A stretch of 64,000 bases of DNA from Rhodamnia argentea. Its lineage: Eukaryota > Streptophyta > Magnoliopsida > Myrtales > Myrtaceae. The notes under the pieces were generated by a model. It was not told where the DNA came from. It saw only the letters and a program-made list of their open reading frames with translations, and ran no database searches. Below are positions 37,864-48,789 of the stretch, in pieces. Both the position numbers and the translations under genes were made by a program. The stretch covers positions 30,063,294 to 30,127,293 of the forward strand of contig NC_063155.1 in the NCBI RefSeq assembly GCF_020921035.1, written 5' to 3'. Positions within the stretch are counted from its first letter, which is position 1; each line of letters starts with the position of its first letter.

Positions 37864-38530
37864 GGGCTGTATTTGTTAAGCGAAAAATTGAATGATTTAG
37901 AAAATATTTTTTTAAAAGCTATCGCTTATATCGTTTGAAATAATTAATCAATAAAAATATTTTCATCGTCAATAACAATTTGCGTGTAAACATTTGTAAG
38001 TGATAAAAGCAAATCGTTTTAAAGAAAAATATTCATAAAAATTGATCATTTTTTGTCGGACAAACCAGAAAAACAATCGCCTGTAAAAATGAATGGACGA
38101 AATTCTTCTGTGGTCTAAGAAAATGTTTATGTCTAAATATTGTTGCCTACTCCGTTTGTTTCACAAAAAATAGCTGATTTGAAAAATATTTTTCGATAAA
38201 TAATCGCTTGTATCGCTTGTAAAAATGGATGAGAGGATTTTTTTTATTGTCTAGAAAAATATGTATGCCTAAATATTATCGACAATACTTTATGTCTAAG
38301 TCTTTCCTAGACGATAAAAAAAATCGCTCATTCATTTATGTAAGGGACATAAACGACGGTTTTGGGAAATTACTTTTCAAATTGTTCATTTTTCTAGAAA
38401 CAAACGGAGCCTAAAAAAATATCCAGACATAAATTACAGTCGATAAAGATGATTTTTTCATTGATTAATTATTTTAAATGATACAAACGATTATTTTTAA
38501 GAATTCTTTTTTTAACGGATACTATATACG
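37864..38530. mobile_element. MITE-like element with a related copy nested inside
   Basis: The outer arms (about 37864-37990 and 38430-38530) are inverted: the left has TATCGTTTGAAATAATTAAT, and the complement of the right has TATCATTTAAAATAATTAAT. Inside, at 38149-38413, lies an element of similar type with its own ends CTCCGTTTGTTTC and GAAACAAACGGAG. It has no coding capacity. Ends of the outer copy are approximate. Confidence 0.6.
38149..38413. mobile_element. Nested 265-bp MITE, CTCCGTTTGTTTC ends
   Basis: The ends form a perfect 13-base inverted repeat. Each is preceded or followed by CCTA, a possible short target duplication. The inside repeats ATCGCTTGTATCGCTTGTAA-like words shared with 18640-18870 and with the enclosing element. 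Confidence 0.65.
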
Positions 38531-38645
38531 TTATATATATTTATATAAACTTATGTAAAATACGTAATTTGGATGAAAATTCGCGCAAAATCAAGGGAAA
38601 ATATAAAGGCGGCGGGCTCCTTCCATCGTTCATTTCATTTTGGTG

Positions 38646-41600
38646 ATGGCAGATGAGTCGGCGAAGGAAGAAGTTTTCCCGCGCGAGCCCTGTATCTCCT
38701 CCTCCCCGTCTCCTCTTCCAAGCCCTAATCTCTGCTCTTCAGTCGCCTCCAGTACATCTCCTTCTTCTTCCTCCTCCATCTTCCTCGCTCGTTGGATTCC
38801 GTCTTGTGTGCGTCAATTTGATATCTTGAGATGGTGGTGTGGCGTCTTCGCTGCTGCCGTTGCAACACTAAGGCGTTTCTGGCCTCTCTTGTTGTTTCCG
38901 TGTTCTGATTTTGTTCGTTTGCTTTCTCTGGTTTTTCTCCGTAATTTGTCGGTAGAATCTGCTCTCTCGTTCGGTGGATTGTGTTTTTCCAATTCGGGAT
39001 ACGAGAGAATTTCAAGTGCCACGGACTCTTTCCTATGCCTGGGCCGATTCGTCATTAAAGAATGGTGTTTTGGGTTTCCCATCGTTTGAATGCATCTCAG
39101 CTGCTTGTCAAGAACTCGAAACGCCTGCATTTTTGAACTCTTTTCTCGAGCTTATTCTATTGAGGTGATTCATTTTCGAGAAGATTGGTCGGGTTTAAAT
39201 AATGAGACCCTTGTTGTTCACTGAGTTCATGCATCATCAAAGTCGTGTGAGCTTCCATTTTGTAGTTACGAGTTTGCTAATATAAGGAGTGACATGTAAC
39301 ATACGTTTCCTAGAAGTTCTTACCGAGGTGAATGCCATCGCTAACAATTACCATGTGGAGAAACAAGAACTCTTTCGAAATGGCAGTTTGATTTTACCCA
39401 AGTAGGTGCATATGGGTGTATACTGACATCTCTATAGGATGTGATGACTGATGAATGAGAATGTTTGTGTTGATAGTTCTTTTTGTTAATTGCAGTCGTT
39501 TGTGGTGGCAGTGTCCCAAGGCACCACTCTTGAAACGATTGCGTGCACTGATGATGTGCTCTTTGAGGACGCCGGACAGCTCTTGCCTTGTCAATGTTTT
39601 ACTTCAAGAGGATATACGTAAGCTGTCCGAAATCCTATACAAGGAACTTTGTGAAAGGTGTCAACAGCTATTCTCTGCTTTGCCAGAAATTTCCATCAGC
39701 CAGAAGCATGCAAGGACACTATCTACCTCCAAATTGTGGAATATCGCGGAAGAGCTAACCTTGTTGTTAAGGTGCTGTTTGTCAGTATTAACTCTGCTCA
39801 GCTTTGACCAAAATCTGATCCTTGAGAAAGCACAAGTTCTCCTTTCCATACTCAGCAAGTTAATTTCTTTTACTTCAAGTGGAAATGATGAGGGCACTTC
39901 TATTTCCTTCAAGAGGTTCCGTCGGGAACGCAGTTACTGTGAAAATGGTTACACTACTTCGGTTGCAGAGGACCTTGTTGCATCCTTACATTTTCTTCGA
40001 CCTTCAGATCCACACACGTCACTCTTAAGTGCGCTTCTAGAGGTAGTTTCGAGAATTTTACATGCCATGTTATGTTATTCCGAAAGTATCAGGCGTGTTC
40101 TCCAATTTAGATTCGTTCTTTTCTTTTGCTTTTAGTGCAACTGCTCGGAGATAAATAGACTCTATGTAAAGTTCCACCTTTTGGGTTTGAGAAATTCTTA
40201 TTATTAGTGCAATATGCATTTTTACCTGTTGATGGGTGAAGTTCTGATGCTGTCATGTACTATATTTGAAAACCATAATTCATCAAAATCAAGAAATTCA
40301 AATGCTTATTGACAGGTCTCTGTCAGAGTTGAGATTGGAGCAATCATGTCTGGTACAACCTTGTTGAATGGGATGACTTCTCACTAGATCTAGAAACTAA
40401 GTAAGCCTAAGGCCTTCTGCCATATTGCTCTCAATGTCTTTATGTCGTACGGCCTCTTAACCTTGCACCCATTCGGTTTTCTTATTGTGGAAGGGCTTGA
40501 GGCATATTCTCAATTGGATATTTATTATTGTACTGATCTTGTTGGGGAAATGCCATTATACAAGCTGAAACACGAGATACTCTCTATATGCATATAGATC
40601 AACATGTATGAATTGTACTTAAATTTCTAGAGGCTAGGGTTAAAATTTGGAGGAGTAGCACAAGATCTCGTTCCATTAGCTTTTAAAAGTCCTTCAGATG
40701 GTTTTGAGTAACAGTTTGTACGAAGTGTGGATATTCTAAAACTTTGTTTTACTTGAGATGATTCGCAAAAACAAGAGCCTAAAGAAAGCAATTACTGGTG
40801 GATGATTAAAAGTAAGAATAGCTCCTTTTTAGGATGGTGGGAATTGGAGTTAATCGGGGATGATGAGGATCCAGAATGGGATACTAAATCCTTTTTCTTC
40901 GCTCTTCTAGCTCCTTTACATGTATTGGATAAATTCTTCATAGGATAATCAACTGAGGTAGATGTTAGAGTCGATCTGCTTATTTTCAGTAAGATCATTC
41001 TTTAGCAGGGCTAATTTAAAAATCAATATGCATTGCAAGTTATTTATGACAGGGCTAATTTTGTTAGCATCCCCTCTCACGTGCAAACTGGACTAAGAAT
41101 GGTCTGTGAAATTGACTAACAGGGGGCCTCACAAGAGACATAAACTGGGCGGACTTTGGCTCTCCTATCATGTTAAAAAGTCCAGTCCAATCGAAAAGTT
41201 CAAGTACTCAATAGACAAGTGATGTAGGATAATAAGGGACTAACATTAGCAAGAACTATATGCCAAACGAAATATCAAATAGGGCGTGAAGAATTGAGCA
41301 ATGATACCGTGTTAACGATCTCACTTGGTGCTCATAAATTGACTTCCAGGGTAAGGAGGAATAAAGAAAAATAGAAAAGGTGTTTCCTGTACCTGTTGAT
41401 TCCTGTTTTCCTATAATTGTTAATCCTGTTGAGCATTGTCTTATCTTCAGGTTTTTGCAGATGAACTCCTGTCAGAAGAATCACTGAGGGATCTCTTTGT
41501 ATCTGTTGATTCTGCTTGCTTCCCTGGTGAAAATCGATTTATGCGCAACTGTAACCATCATAATGTTGGAGTTGTGCTAGAACTGGTGGCGGCTCATCTT

Positions 41601-43749
41601 ATGCTGCTGGATTCTAACGAAGCAGCAATTGAAAATATTTTGTTCAGAGTAGATGGGCACCATTGGAAGGAAAACAAAATTCCTGAACTTAGTTTGACTG
41701 CAGCCTTGGCATTACTTGGGAACCCTATTGTGCCTTTTGTGCCAAAGATGCTTCAGGCACATTTGGTTCTGCTAGTTTCTGAAGTTATGGATACCCGCAT
41801 GTTCTCTTTAAGTACAGGACCAGATCTTGCAGAGATGGACCTCTATCTGAAAACATTTGAAAGGTCTGTCAACATGTACAAGATGCATATGGGTAACTTT
41901 CATGTAGGCCATTATGCTCCGAGTGCTGAAGATCCATTTTCTTCATTTATGCTTGGGAGAAGTCAGCCATCCTTTGAATCTTGTATTAAGCAAGCGACCA
42001 AGGAGAAACTTGATCTTTTGGTTGCCAAATTAGAAAATTCATGGAACTCTTACAGGCGGAACATGATTTTGGAAAGCGAAACAGACAAGTTATCTGCATC
42101 TATGGCATATACCAAATACGTAGGCAATGTTGTGACTTGGTCAGACATAGATGAGATCTTATCAGTCTTAGAGTGCGCGATTTTAAAAGCATATAATCAT
42201 GACACTAGTCATAGCGTCGCTCACAAAAACGGGGGAGTGAGTTTCCAGGATGTTTATCTCCTTTCATCCATTCTGAATTTGATGAGCAATTCCATGTTCC
42301 AAGTAATATGGCTCTTCAGGAATAATGGGTACACAAGTTGTCTACACATCTCACAGGACTTATCTTTCCAGAGACAGCACAATTTCTTGCTTGAGATGGT
42401 TCGCTGCTTTCAACAATTTGGCATTCATTTACCAGTTCAATGCTTCTTATTTGAGAGGATGAAAATGCACAAATTGAGGCATGAAGAGTGTACAGGGACA
42501 CTCTTTCATTTTTTGGGACTGCTATCATTATGCTTTGACACAAGGTTTGACTTTTTAGTTAAGGCTTGCTTGTCTATGATCATGGTGCTCTTGAATCTGA
42601 TTATTTTGGAAGAAGGGGATTTAGTTGCGGTAAGGTCGCTACTGGCTCTAGAAGGAGAATCTTCATCTCATGGATGTTTCTCTAAAGAAGAGGTAAGTTT
42701 TGGTTTGATCCTTGTGGTCTTATGTATGCCTTTGTTGATTTTGTGAACGTCATGGTAGTTATGTCCATGTTAACTCTGCTCAATTTTATTCTAGTGGGAT
42801 TTTGCTTGCTTACACATTATTAGTCCCGGGTACCCAGAAGAATATACTATCAGTCTGATACTATTATTGTGATCTGCTCTTTGGTTCTCGGGCTAGCCAT
42901 GTTTTTTCTAACCTGTAAGTATGAAATTCCATTCTTTGGTTGGTCACCAGTGTGTAACGTGAACAGACTGAAGTAGGATCTCCAAATTATTGAAGACAAA
43001 TAAGAAGATGAAATATTTACCTTCTCATAGCATTCTTGTTTTCTTATTTACATGTAGCCTTCTATGATAAAAGCACCTTCATCTATTAGTTAGGGTAGCT
43101 TCTACATCTTTTCTTGATCCTGCCAAAGTTGCCAAGCATCGTGTAATTGCTTTTGCGCAACACCCATTTTGGTCCAATTACCGAACAAAACTCATTATTC
43201 TTGTTTGACATATTTTACAATGCTCCAATTCAAAGAGTAAGGTTTTGCCATCATATTCTCATTTCGGGGACAGTGTTTTATGCTGCTGTATAATTTATAA
43301 ATAAATACATCTGAAATGTGCAAGCAAGGTTTTAGAAACTGCATGCTGTATTGTTCTTTTGATCTAGCTATCTTCAGTTTTTTATTCCCCCTTATTGTAT
43401 ATACAGGATGGTTCCTACCAGTTGCTTAAGCAGTAACATCCAAGAAGTGCAAGGCGATACTTCTAATAATGCCTCGGAACTGGATCATACAGAGTCTTTT
43501 TGCGTGGAAGAGGGTACAGAAGAAACCTGCAACGGAGAAATCTTTCTCAAGTGTCTCCTAGAAGGCTCAAAGAAGTCATGTGATTATGGTGATCTAGTAG
43601 ATTTCATTGAGCTCGAGAAAGGGAAGGATTACTTTGGCTGGTTGAGGAATAGGTCGAAATACCGGAGAAGGAAAAGTAAGAGGATGGCCGTCTTGAGATG
43701 GAAGAAAAAGAAAATGACTTGGAGAATGATGAAAGGAAGGAAAAGCTAA
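38646..43749 (+). CDS. Large plant protein of unknown function
   Basis: I do not recognise a named domain. A five-exon model fits in phase: 38646-38807, 38956-39164, 39496-40042, 41451-42692 and 43378-43749, for about 843 residues. The N-terminus is MADESAKEEVFPREP followed by a Ser/Pro-rich stretch. Exons 2-4 are leucine-rich and look helical (ETPAFLNSFLELILL, SRLWWQCPKAPLLKRLRALM, LLLRCCLSVLTLLSFDQNL, VVLELVAAHLMLLDSNEAAI, PIVPFVPKMLQAHLVLLVSE). The C-terminus is acidic then strongly basic (VDFIELEKGKDYFGWLRNRS, then YRRRKSKRMAVLRWKKKK). This suggests an alpha-solenoid-like protein with a basic tail, possibly nuclear, but function is not inferable. The junctions of exons 3 and 4 are firm; exon 1, the exon 1/2 junction and the start of exon 5 are less certain. 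The intron between 40042 and 41451 is long. I recall no counterpart at this position in Arabidopsis. Confidence 0.7.
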
Positions 43750-44371
43750 GCAGGTGTTCCATGTCATGTCCGTCACCATTTTTCTTTTTTTCGTGGAGAG
43801 AAACAGCTAACACTTCTTTGTATTTTTACATGACGTGTTATTTATTGCCCGAGAAGTCTCCCAGAATGTACATTATAGTCTCTGTATTAGGATCCTGGAT
43901 CAAGGGGTGTAAGTATTTAATCCGTGCTTGTTTCTAGTAGATTACAGTGTTTGTATCTGTTCTAGTGTTAGTCTTCAATTGTCTAAATATAATATCCAAA
44001 TTTGTCAAGCATGTGATCAAGCTTGGTAGATGGCTAAATCAGACTTAAGATTGTTTCTATTTCATTGTGATGGTTGCAGCTTCATTCTTCCGCTCTGTCC
44101 TCTATTCTTGTTACGCTTACCCTTTCTTTGCACTCTTACCTGAATTCCATTCTAAAGGCTACTGCTCTTCCTAGCAAAGCTGTGTTGTGAGATCCAGCTT
44201 TCCCTTTCGCAGCTGCTGCCCCTCTCTTCGGGTCTATTATATACCGGGATATTTATGAGGTCCGTCGTCCGCTTGAGAAAATTCTCACATATCCACAGGT
44301 AGGTTAGAAGGTATAGGTGCATTTAAGTTGGTTTATCATCCAATTTCATTGTTGTTCGTCCCACCATCATG
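43750..44371. other. 3' flank of the unknown gene
   Basis: This should hold the 3' untranslated region. I see no other gene. A short segment near 44200-44300 looks coding-like in flavour but has no extended open frame. Confidence 0.4.
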
Positions 44372-44757
44372 GCGAAAATTACAAAACAAGTTCTACATTT
44401 ATTATAATTGTACCAACTCAGCTCTAAATTTTTTTTTTTTGGCCGATTCAGTCATAAACCTTTTACAATTGTGGTAATTCAGTCCACACGGTTAATTTTG
44501 GCCGGCTTGTGACATAATATTTGAATTTTTTTTATTTTCTTTTTCCTTGTTTTGGCGATCAGCTGGAGGAAGAAGAGCGAAGGAAAGAAAAAAGAAAGAA
44601 AAAGAAAAGACAATAAAAAAAAATATTAAAATGTTATGTCACCGGCGGGTGTTAAATTGACACAATAACAAAAGATTTAGGACTGAATAAAAAAAAAAGA
44701 GTTTAGGATTAGATTGACACAATTACAATAGGTGTAAGACTTTTTTGGTAATGTTCT
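44372..44757. mobile_element. Mutator-like MITE, 386 bp, 11-bp direct repeats
   Basis: The flanking direct repeat CCACCATCATG is perfect (44361-44371 and 44758-44768). The ends are inverted: the left reads AAATTACAAAACAAGTTCTA and the complement of the right reads CATTACCAAAAAAGTCTTAC, converging on TATTRTAATTG. The arms contain TCAGTCATAAACC or TCAGTCCTAAATC sub-repeats, a pyrimidine tract and a purine tract. The 9-11 base duplication and long inverted ends fit Mutator-like elements. There is no coding capacity. Confidence 0.8.
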
Positions 44758-44848
44758 CCACCATCATGTGATTGGGAAGTACACAATAGTGAAAAAAAAA
44801 TGGATGTTGTTGATGCAGTCCCCCGACCCTTGTTCGGAAGTCACAAAA

Positions 44849-45020
44849 TCTGGTGCGGGGGCATAATTGAGCCAAGCTACTTGCCATTAGCTTGAGCTCA
44901 ACTCGATAATTACTCGAGATCGATCCCAAATTGCAAAGTCTGGAGTAGGGGGGTAACAGAGTCAAGCTGCTCGCTATTAGCTCGGGCTCTGTTCGATGAT
45001 TACTCGAGATTGCACCGTCT
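44849..45020. repeat. Imperfect 90-bp tandem duplication
   Basis: Units at 44849-44938 and 44939-about 45020 align over 72 bases at roughly three-quarters identity, each ending in the identical TACTCGAGAT. Nearby sequence to 45300 is rich in GAGCTCGAG-type words of a common plant repeat. Confidence 0.75.
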
Positions 45021-45533
45021 AATTTGGAGTTGAGTCCGAACTCGAGGTACTTGAGTCTCTTATAAAGTCGAGAGCGATTTTGCCAATACTAAACTCAGAC
45101 AGTCTCGCCAGCATAATCGAGCCTAATCAAACATTTTCTTTTTGAAAAATCTTTTATGATGATAGAAAGACAAAGAAGTTCTTAAAAATATGCGATGTAC
45201 CCATGTAGATATGAACGCGGGGCTAGTAGTCAAGCTTATGAGCTTGAGCTCGAGTTTACGTATAACTCTTATAATTGTATCGAGCATCAAGCATGGGTAG
45301 CGTCAAAATTTCCTTCAAGAGGTTATTAATTGGGCAATCAGCGCACACCCAAACATATGGTTCGAAACTTAGAATGGGATGGAGCAAATTTAATTGGTGA
45401 TGGAAAGATTAAGAAGGAGCCTTTTAATTTTCTCTCCAATTTGCAAACTTTAAACTGTCCGACCCAAAGCTTTCTTAAAAAGGAGAGAATTAATATGCTA
45501 TTCATTCCATTACTTGTCACCTATATAGGTCTA

Positions 45534-46499
45534 GGTCCCTAAAAAAGCACCAGCTTTACGTCCAATGCCAATTCTGGTCCGAACTTTTTTTTTTTGTCTC
45601 ACAAAAAATCGCCAACTTTAGCTCGAATCCCAAATCTGACCATTGTTAATTTGGAACCGTTAGTCGTTCAACATGGCAATGTCATGTCATCAATAAACTC
45701 ACGTGACTTGCTCACCTGGATTTAAGGTACTATTCTTCGTCTTGGCTGCACGGAATTTGAAATTGTTCATCCGCTTTACCTCGATCACAGCTTGATGGGT
45801 GGAGGCTAAGCTGTTCATCGTCTCCTTCACTTCACCCGCAAGTCTCTGCTGTCTCATTGGATTCTAAAGCTGTGTATTACCACCCATGGAGAGATGCCAT
45901 GGACGAGATCCACAAAGCTTACAACTAGCACTTTTTTTGTTGTTGTAACAAGCCCAACACCTCCCCTAAAGCTTCGAAACATTAAGCCAAGTTTTCTCCT
46001 TTTCTTTTATTTTTTCACTCCTATCGCTTTCATCATCGCTGTGGCCACAACACCATCGGCGCATAAGAAAATATCTTTGAGAAAAAAACCTTGGCTCACC
46101 GTTTCGGAGCTTCGGGGGTTGAGGCTTGTTCCCCCCTCCCCTAAAAAAAAAAAAAAAAAGGCTCTAGTCGTGAGTTTGGCGAATCTGTTATCTCACTAGA
46201 ATCCGAAGCTATGTATTACCGTCCATCCTTAACTGCTGTCTTTCAAGCCGTGATCGAGGTAAAGTAGATGAACAACTTGGGATTCCGTGATAAGAAGACA
46301 TGAATAGTATCTTGAATCCACGTCGGCAAGCTATGTGGATTTATTAACGACGTGGAAGCCATGTTGGACAACTAACAGTTCTAAATTAAGAGAGGCCAGA
46401 TTTGGGACACGAGTTAAAGTTGATGATTTTTATGAGACAAAGAAAACATCGGATCAAAATCGTCATTAGATCTAAAGTTTGTGCTCTTTTAGGGAATTA
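45534..46499. mobile_element. Foldback element of about 966 bp with arms of about 270 bp
   Basis: The left arm (from GGTCCCTAAAAAAGCACCAG) and the complement of the right arm (from AATTCCCTAAAAGAGCACAA) stay alignable for about 270 bases, through CCCAAATCTG, AACATGG, GTGGATTYAAG, TACTATTC and TTTACCTCGATCAC. The centre also has direct near-copies of GATTCTAAAGCTGTGTATTA and GAATCCGAAGCTATGTATTA. The flanks AGGTCTA and AGCCCTA may be an eroded target duplication. It is probably a non-autonomous Mutator-like element; I see no transposase. Confidence 0.75.
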
Positions 46500-46512
46500 G
46501 CCCTACATATAT

Positions 46513-47010
46513 GTAAAAACTTGACCTATTAATGCGGTTAATTAAGTATAAAATCTAAAATCTCTTAATTATTACTTAGTTTTCGTATACAAAATTGACT
46601 CCTCGTTAATGAGGTCAACAAATTTTAAAATCTAAAATCTATTAATTTATCAATATTTAGAGCTCGTATGTGTCATAAACTTTACTCTTCATTAGCGACA
46701 CAATTAAGCATGGATAAAAAAAAATTACTTTAATTGCTTATTGCAAAACAAAAGAGAAGAAAACAGAATTATTCTGATACAATAAACTTGACTCCTCTCC
46801 ATTTATGAGGCTAATTTATTGTATAATCTAAAGTCTCTCAAGTTATTATTATTTAGTGTTAACAAATAAAATTGACTCTAATTGTTAATAAGGTCAATTA
46901 ATTACAAAGTCTAAAATATATTAAATTATGACCATTCGGATTTTTTTTTCACATAAATTTGACTCCTCATTAATGAGACCAAGTGATTTAGTTAATTATG
47001 AAAATATATA
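46513..47010. repeat. Degenerate tandem array, about six units of about 85 bp
   Basis: The motif TTGACTCCTCNTTAATGAGG recurs at about 46520, 46595, 46680, 46787, 46872 and 46960, each followed after a gap by AAATCTAAAATCTNTTAAT. The first word is itself close to a palindrome. Unit length is mostly 75-90 bases, with one longer interval. No coding. Confidence 0.8.
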
Positions 47011-47029
47011 AAGAAAAGCAAGTAGAATT

Positions 47030-48330
47030 ATTGACATATGGTGATGTTTACGAATATGTAGTGCTGATAAAGAGGAGATAGAAGATTTGCAAACAGATAT
47101 ATAGTGGTTCAACTTTATTCCCAAGCTTACGTCCACTCTCAAGACTAACATGCACAACAAGGCTGGAATCCACTAGTAATCTTCAAGACAAGTTACAAAC
47201 AACAAATACCGTCTTTCAAGTAGATCACACTATTAAGACTCATGTCTTGCTTTTACTATTGTACACTTGATCTTCTTCACGATTATAGTACAGAAATATC
47301 ACGAACATATAAGATTTTTAGGAAAAACAAAGAAACAACGAAAGAAAAGTAGCTCACAGCAAGTGTATGCATCCTGCATTGTGCTCTTTCTAACATTTTG
47401 GTATAGAAGATCTTTTATTATATAGCCAAATTCAATCTTCTCGTTCAAAAGGCTTGAGAAGTCCAACTAGTCATTAGAGATCAGTTGAAACTGCAGTAAT
47501 CGTTGTTTCTGACATTATTATAAAATTATTGCTGTTCTGAAAAGGCTTATAGATGCCAATGGTTATATAATCTTCCCGATAAACTTTTCGATCTTTCTTT
47601 CTCGATCCCACCAACGGCTATAATCTTCGCAACGAAACATCCACATATGTTCGTTTTTCAAACAACACCAAAATTCGATGTCGACATAAACATCGACACG
47701 CTTGATCTTTGGGTCCATTGGCATTTTTTATAGAAAAACCGTCTAGATGGCTTGTGATTAATTATCCAATGATTCTCTTGGCTTCATCAACATATAAAGA
47801 CTTCCAAGGACATCAACATCCCCGTTGATTCATCATCTTTGCTGGTTTGACCCAGTCAACTTCTAAAGATCTCCAAGGACATCAGCATACCAACTGATTC
47901 CCCACATGCACTGAGCTCACAAAGATCATCGGTGTTGTCATAGTCTTCCACTTAATCTTTATAAGGTAGCTGCTTTACGCCAAAGATCTGTTGCTCTGAT
48001 AACAATCTAGTTTTTCCAAGCATATTGGCAATTTGGACTTCACCAAGATATTCACCTTGACAAGTGCGGTCCTTCCAAGCTTCAATAAACATCATAGTTC
48101 TAGACTTGTTCAACATCACTAGGTCCATCCATTGTTCACCCAATCTTTGTACCTTCAAGTCATCATGAATATCCACCTTATTTTCAACTTGTTCACATCG
48201 ATCAATGTCCTTTCGGATGTTCACCTTATTTAAAAATCCTTCCAGCTTGTAGACATCTTCAATGCCAAATGTCTTGTTCACCTCGGAGATCGGCCACCAA
48301 CTCTAAAGATCAGCAGAGCACTCCAAATAT
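47030..48330 (-). mobile_element. LTR-retrotransposon remnant, probably Copia-type, broken
   Basis: Read on the minus strand, this region ends in sequence typical of the transcribed end of plant LTRs (GTGGACGTAAGCTTGGGAAT, then GAACCACTATATATCTG), preceded at about 47430 by a TATA-like CTATATAATAAAAG. A short piece that looks internal lies at about 47950-48330. I see no complete enzyme-coding region and no second LTR in the window. It appears to be a truncated, decayed copy. The family assignment is tentative, and age cannot be estimated without the second LTR. Confidence 0.45.
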
Positions 48331-48789
48331 CCTTTTTAACATCATATGCATTTTGGCTTATGCATAAATAACCCGATATAACTCAACATTGTACAAATTA
48401 AAAGTTTAAGGACGACAATACATATTGAATCAAAGTTTAGGAACTGTTTGTGGTATTATCCCGTTCGAAATTAGAATCTCTTGCTCCAATAGTATGCACA
48501 TCAATGGGGAAAAATTTCCACACATTTCATTTAACTAGTTGACCTATTTACACAAGGGGATGCAAAATGTAGAAAAGAAACACGAAACATGAATATGGCG
48601 AACATAGATTTTGCCTTGTATAAATATGGGTGGAGAGAGAGAATGCCCACCAAAAGGGCGGCTTTTCGAAACGAAAGGCCTTCACAATTCCATCACTCCA
48701 CGTCTCTTGCTCTGACGATTCACAGGTCCGCTCGTTCTCCCTCCCTCACCCCCCAACGTCTCTCGAAGCGGGAAGAGCAAATCGCGACG
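48331..48789 (+). promoter_or_regulatory. PDX2 promoter and leader
   Basis: A TATA-like TATAAATAT lies at about 48619, and the leader from about 48650 to the ATG is GC/CT-rich. Assignment is by position. Confidence 0.35.
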
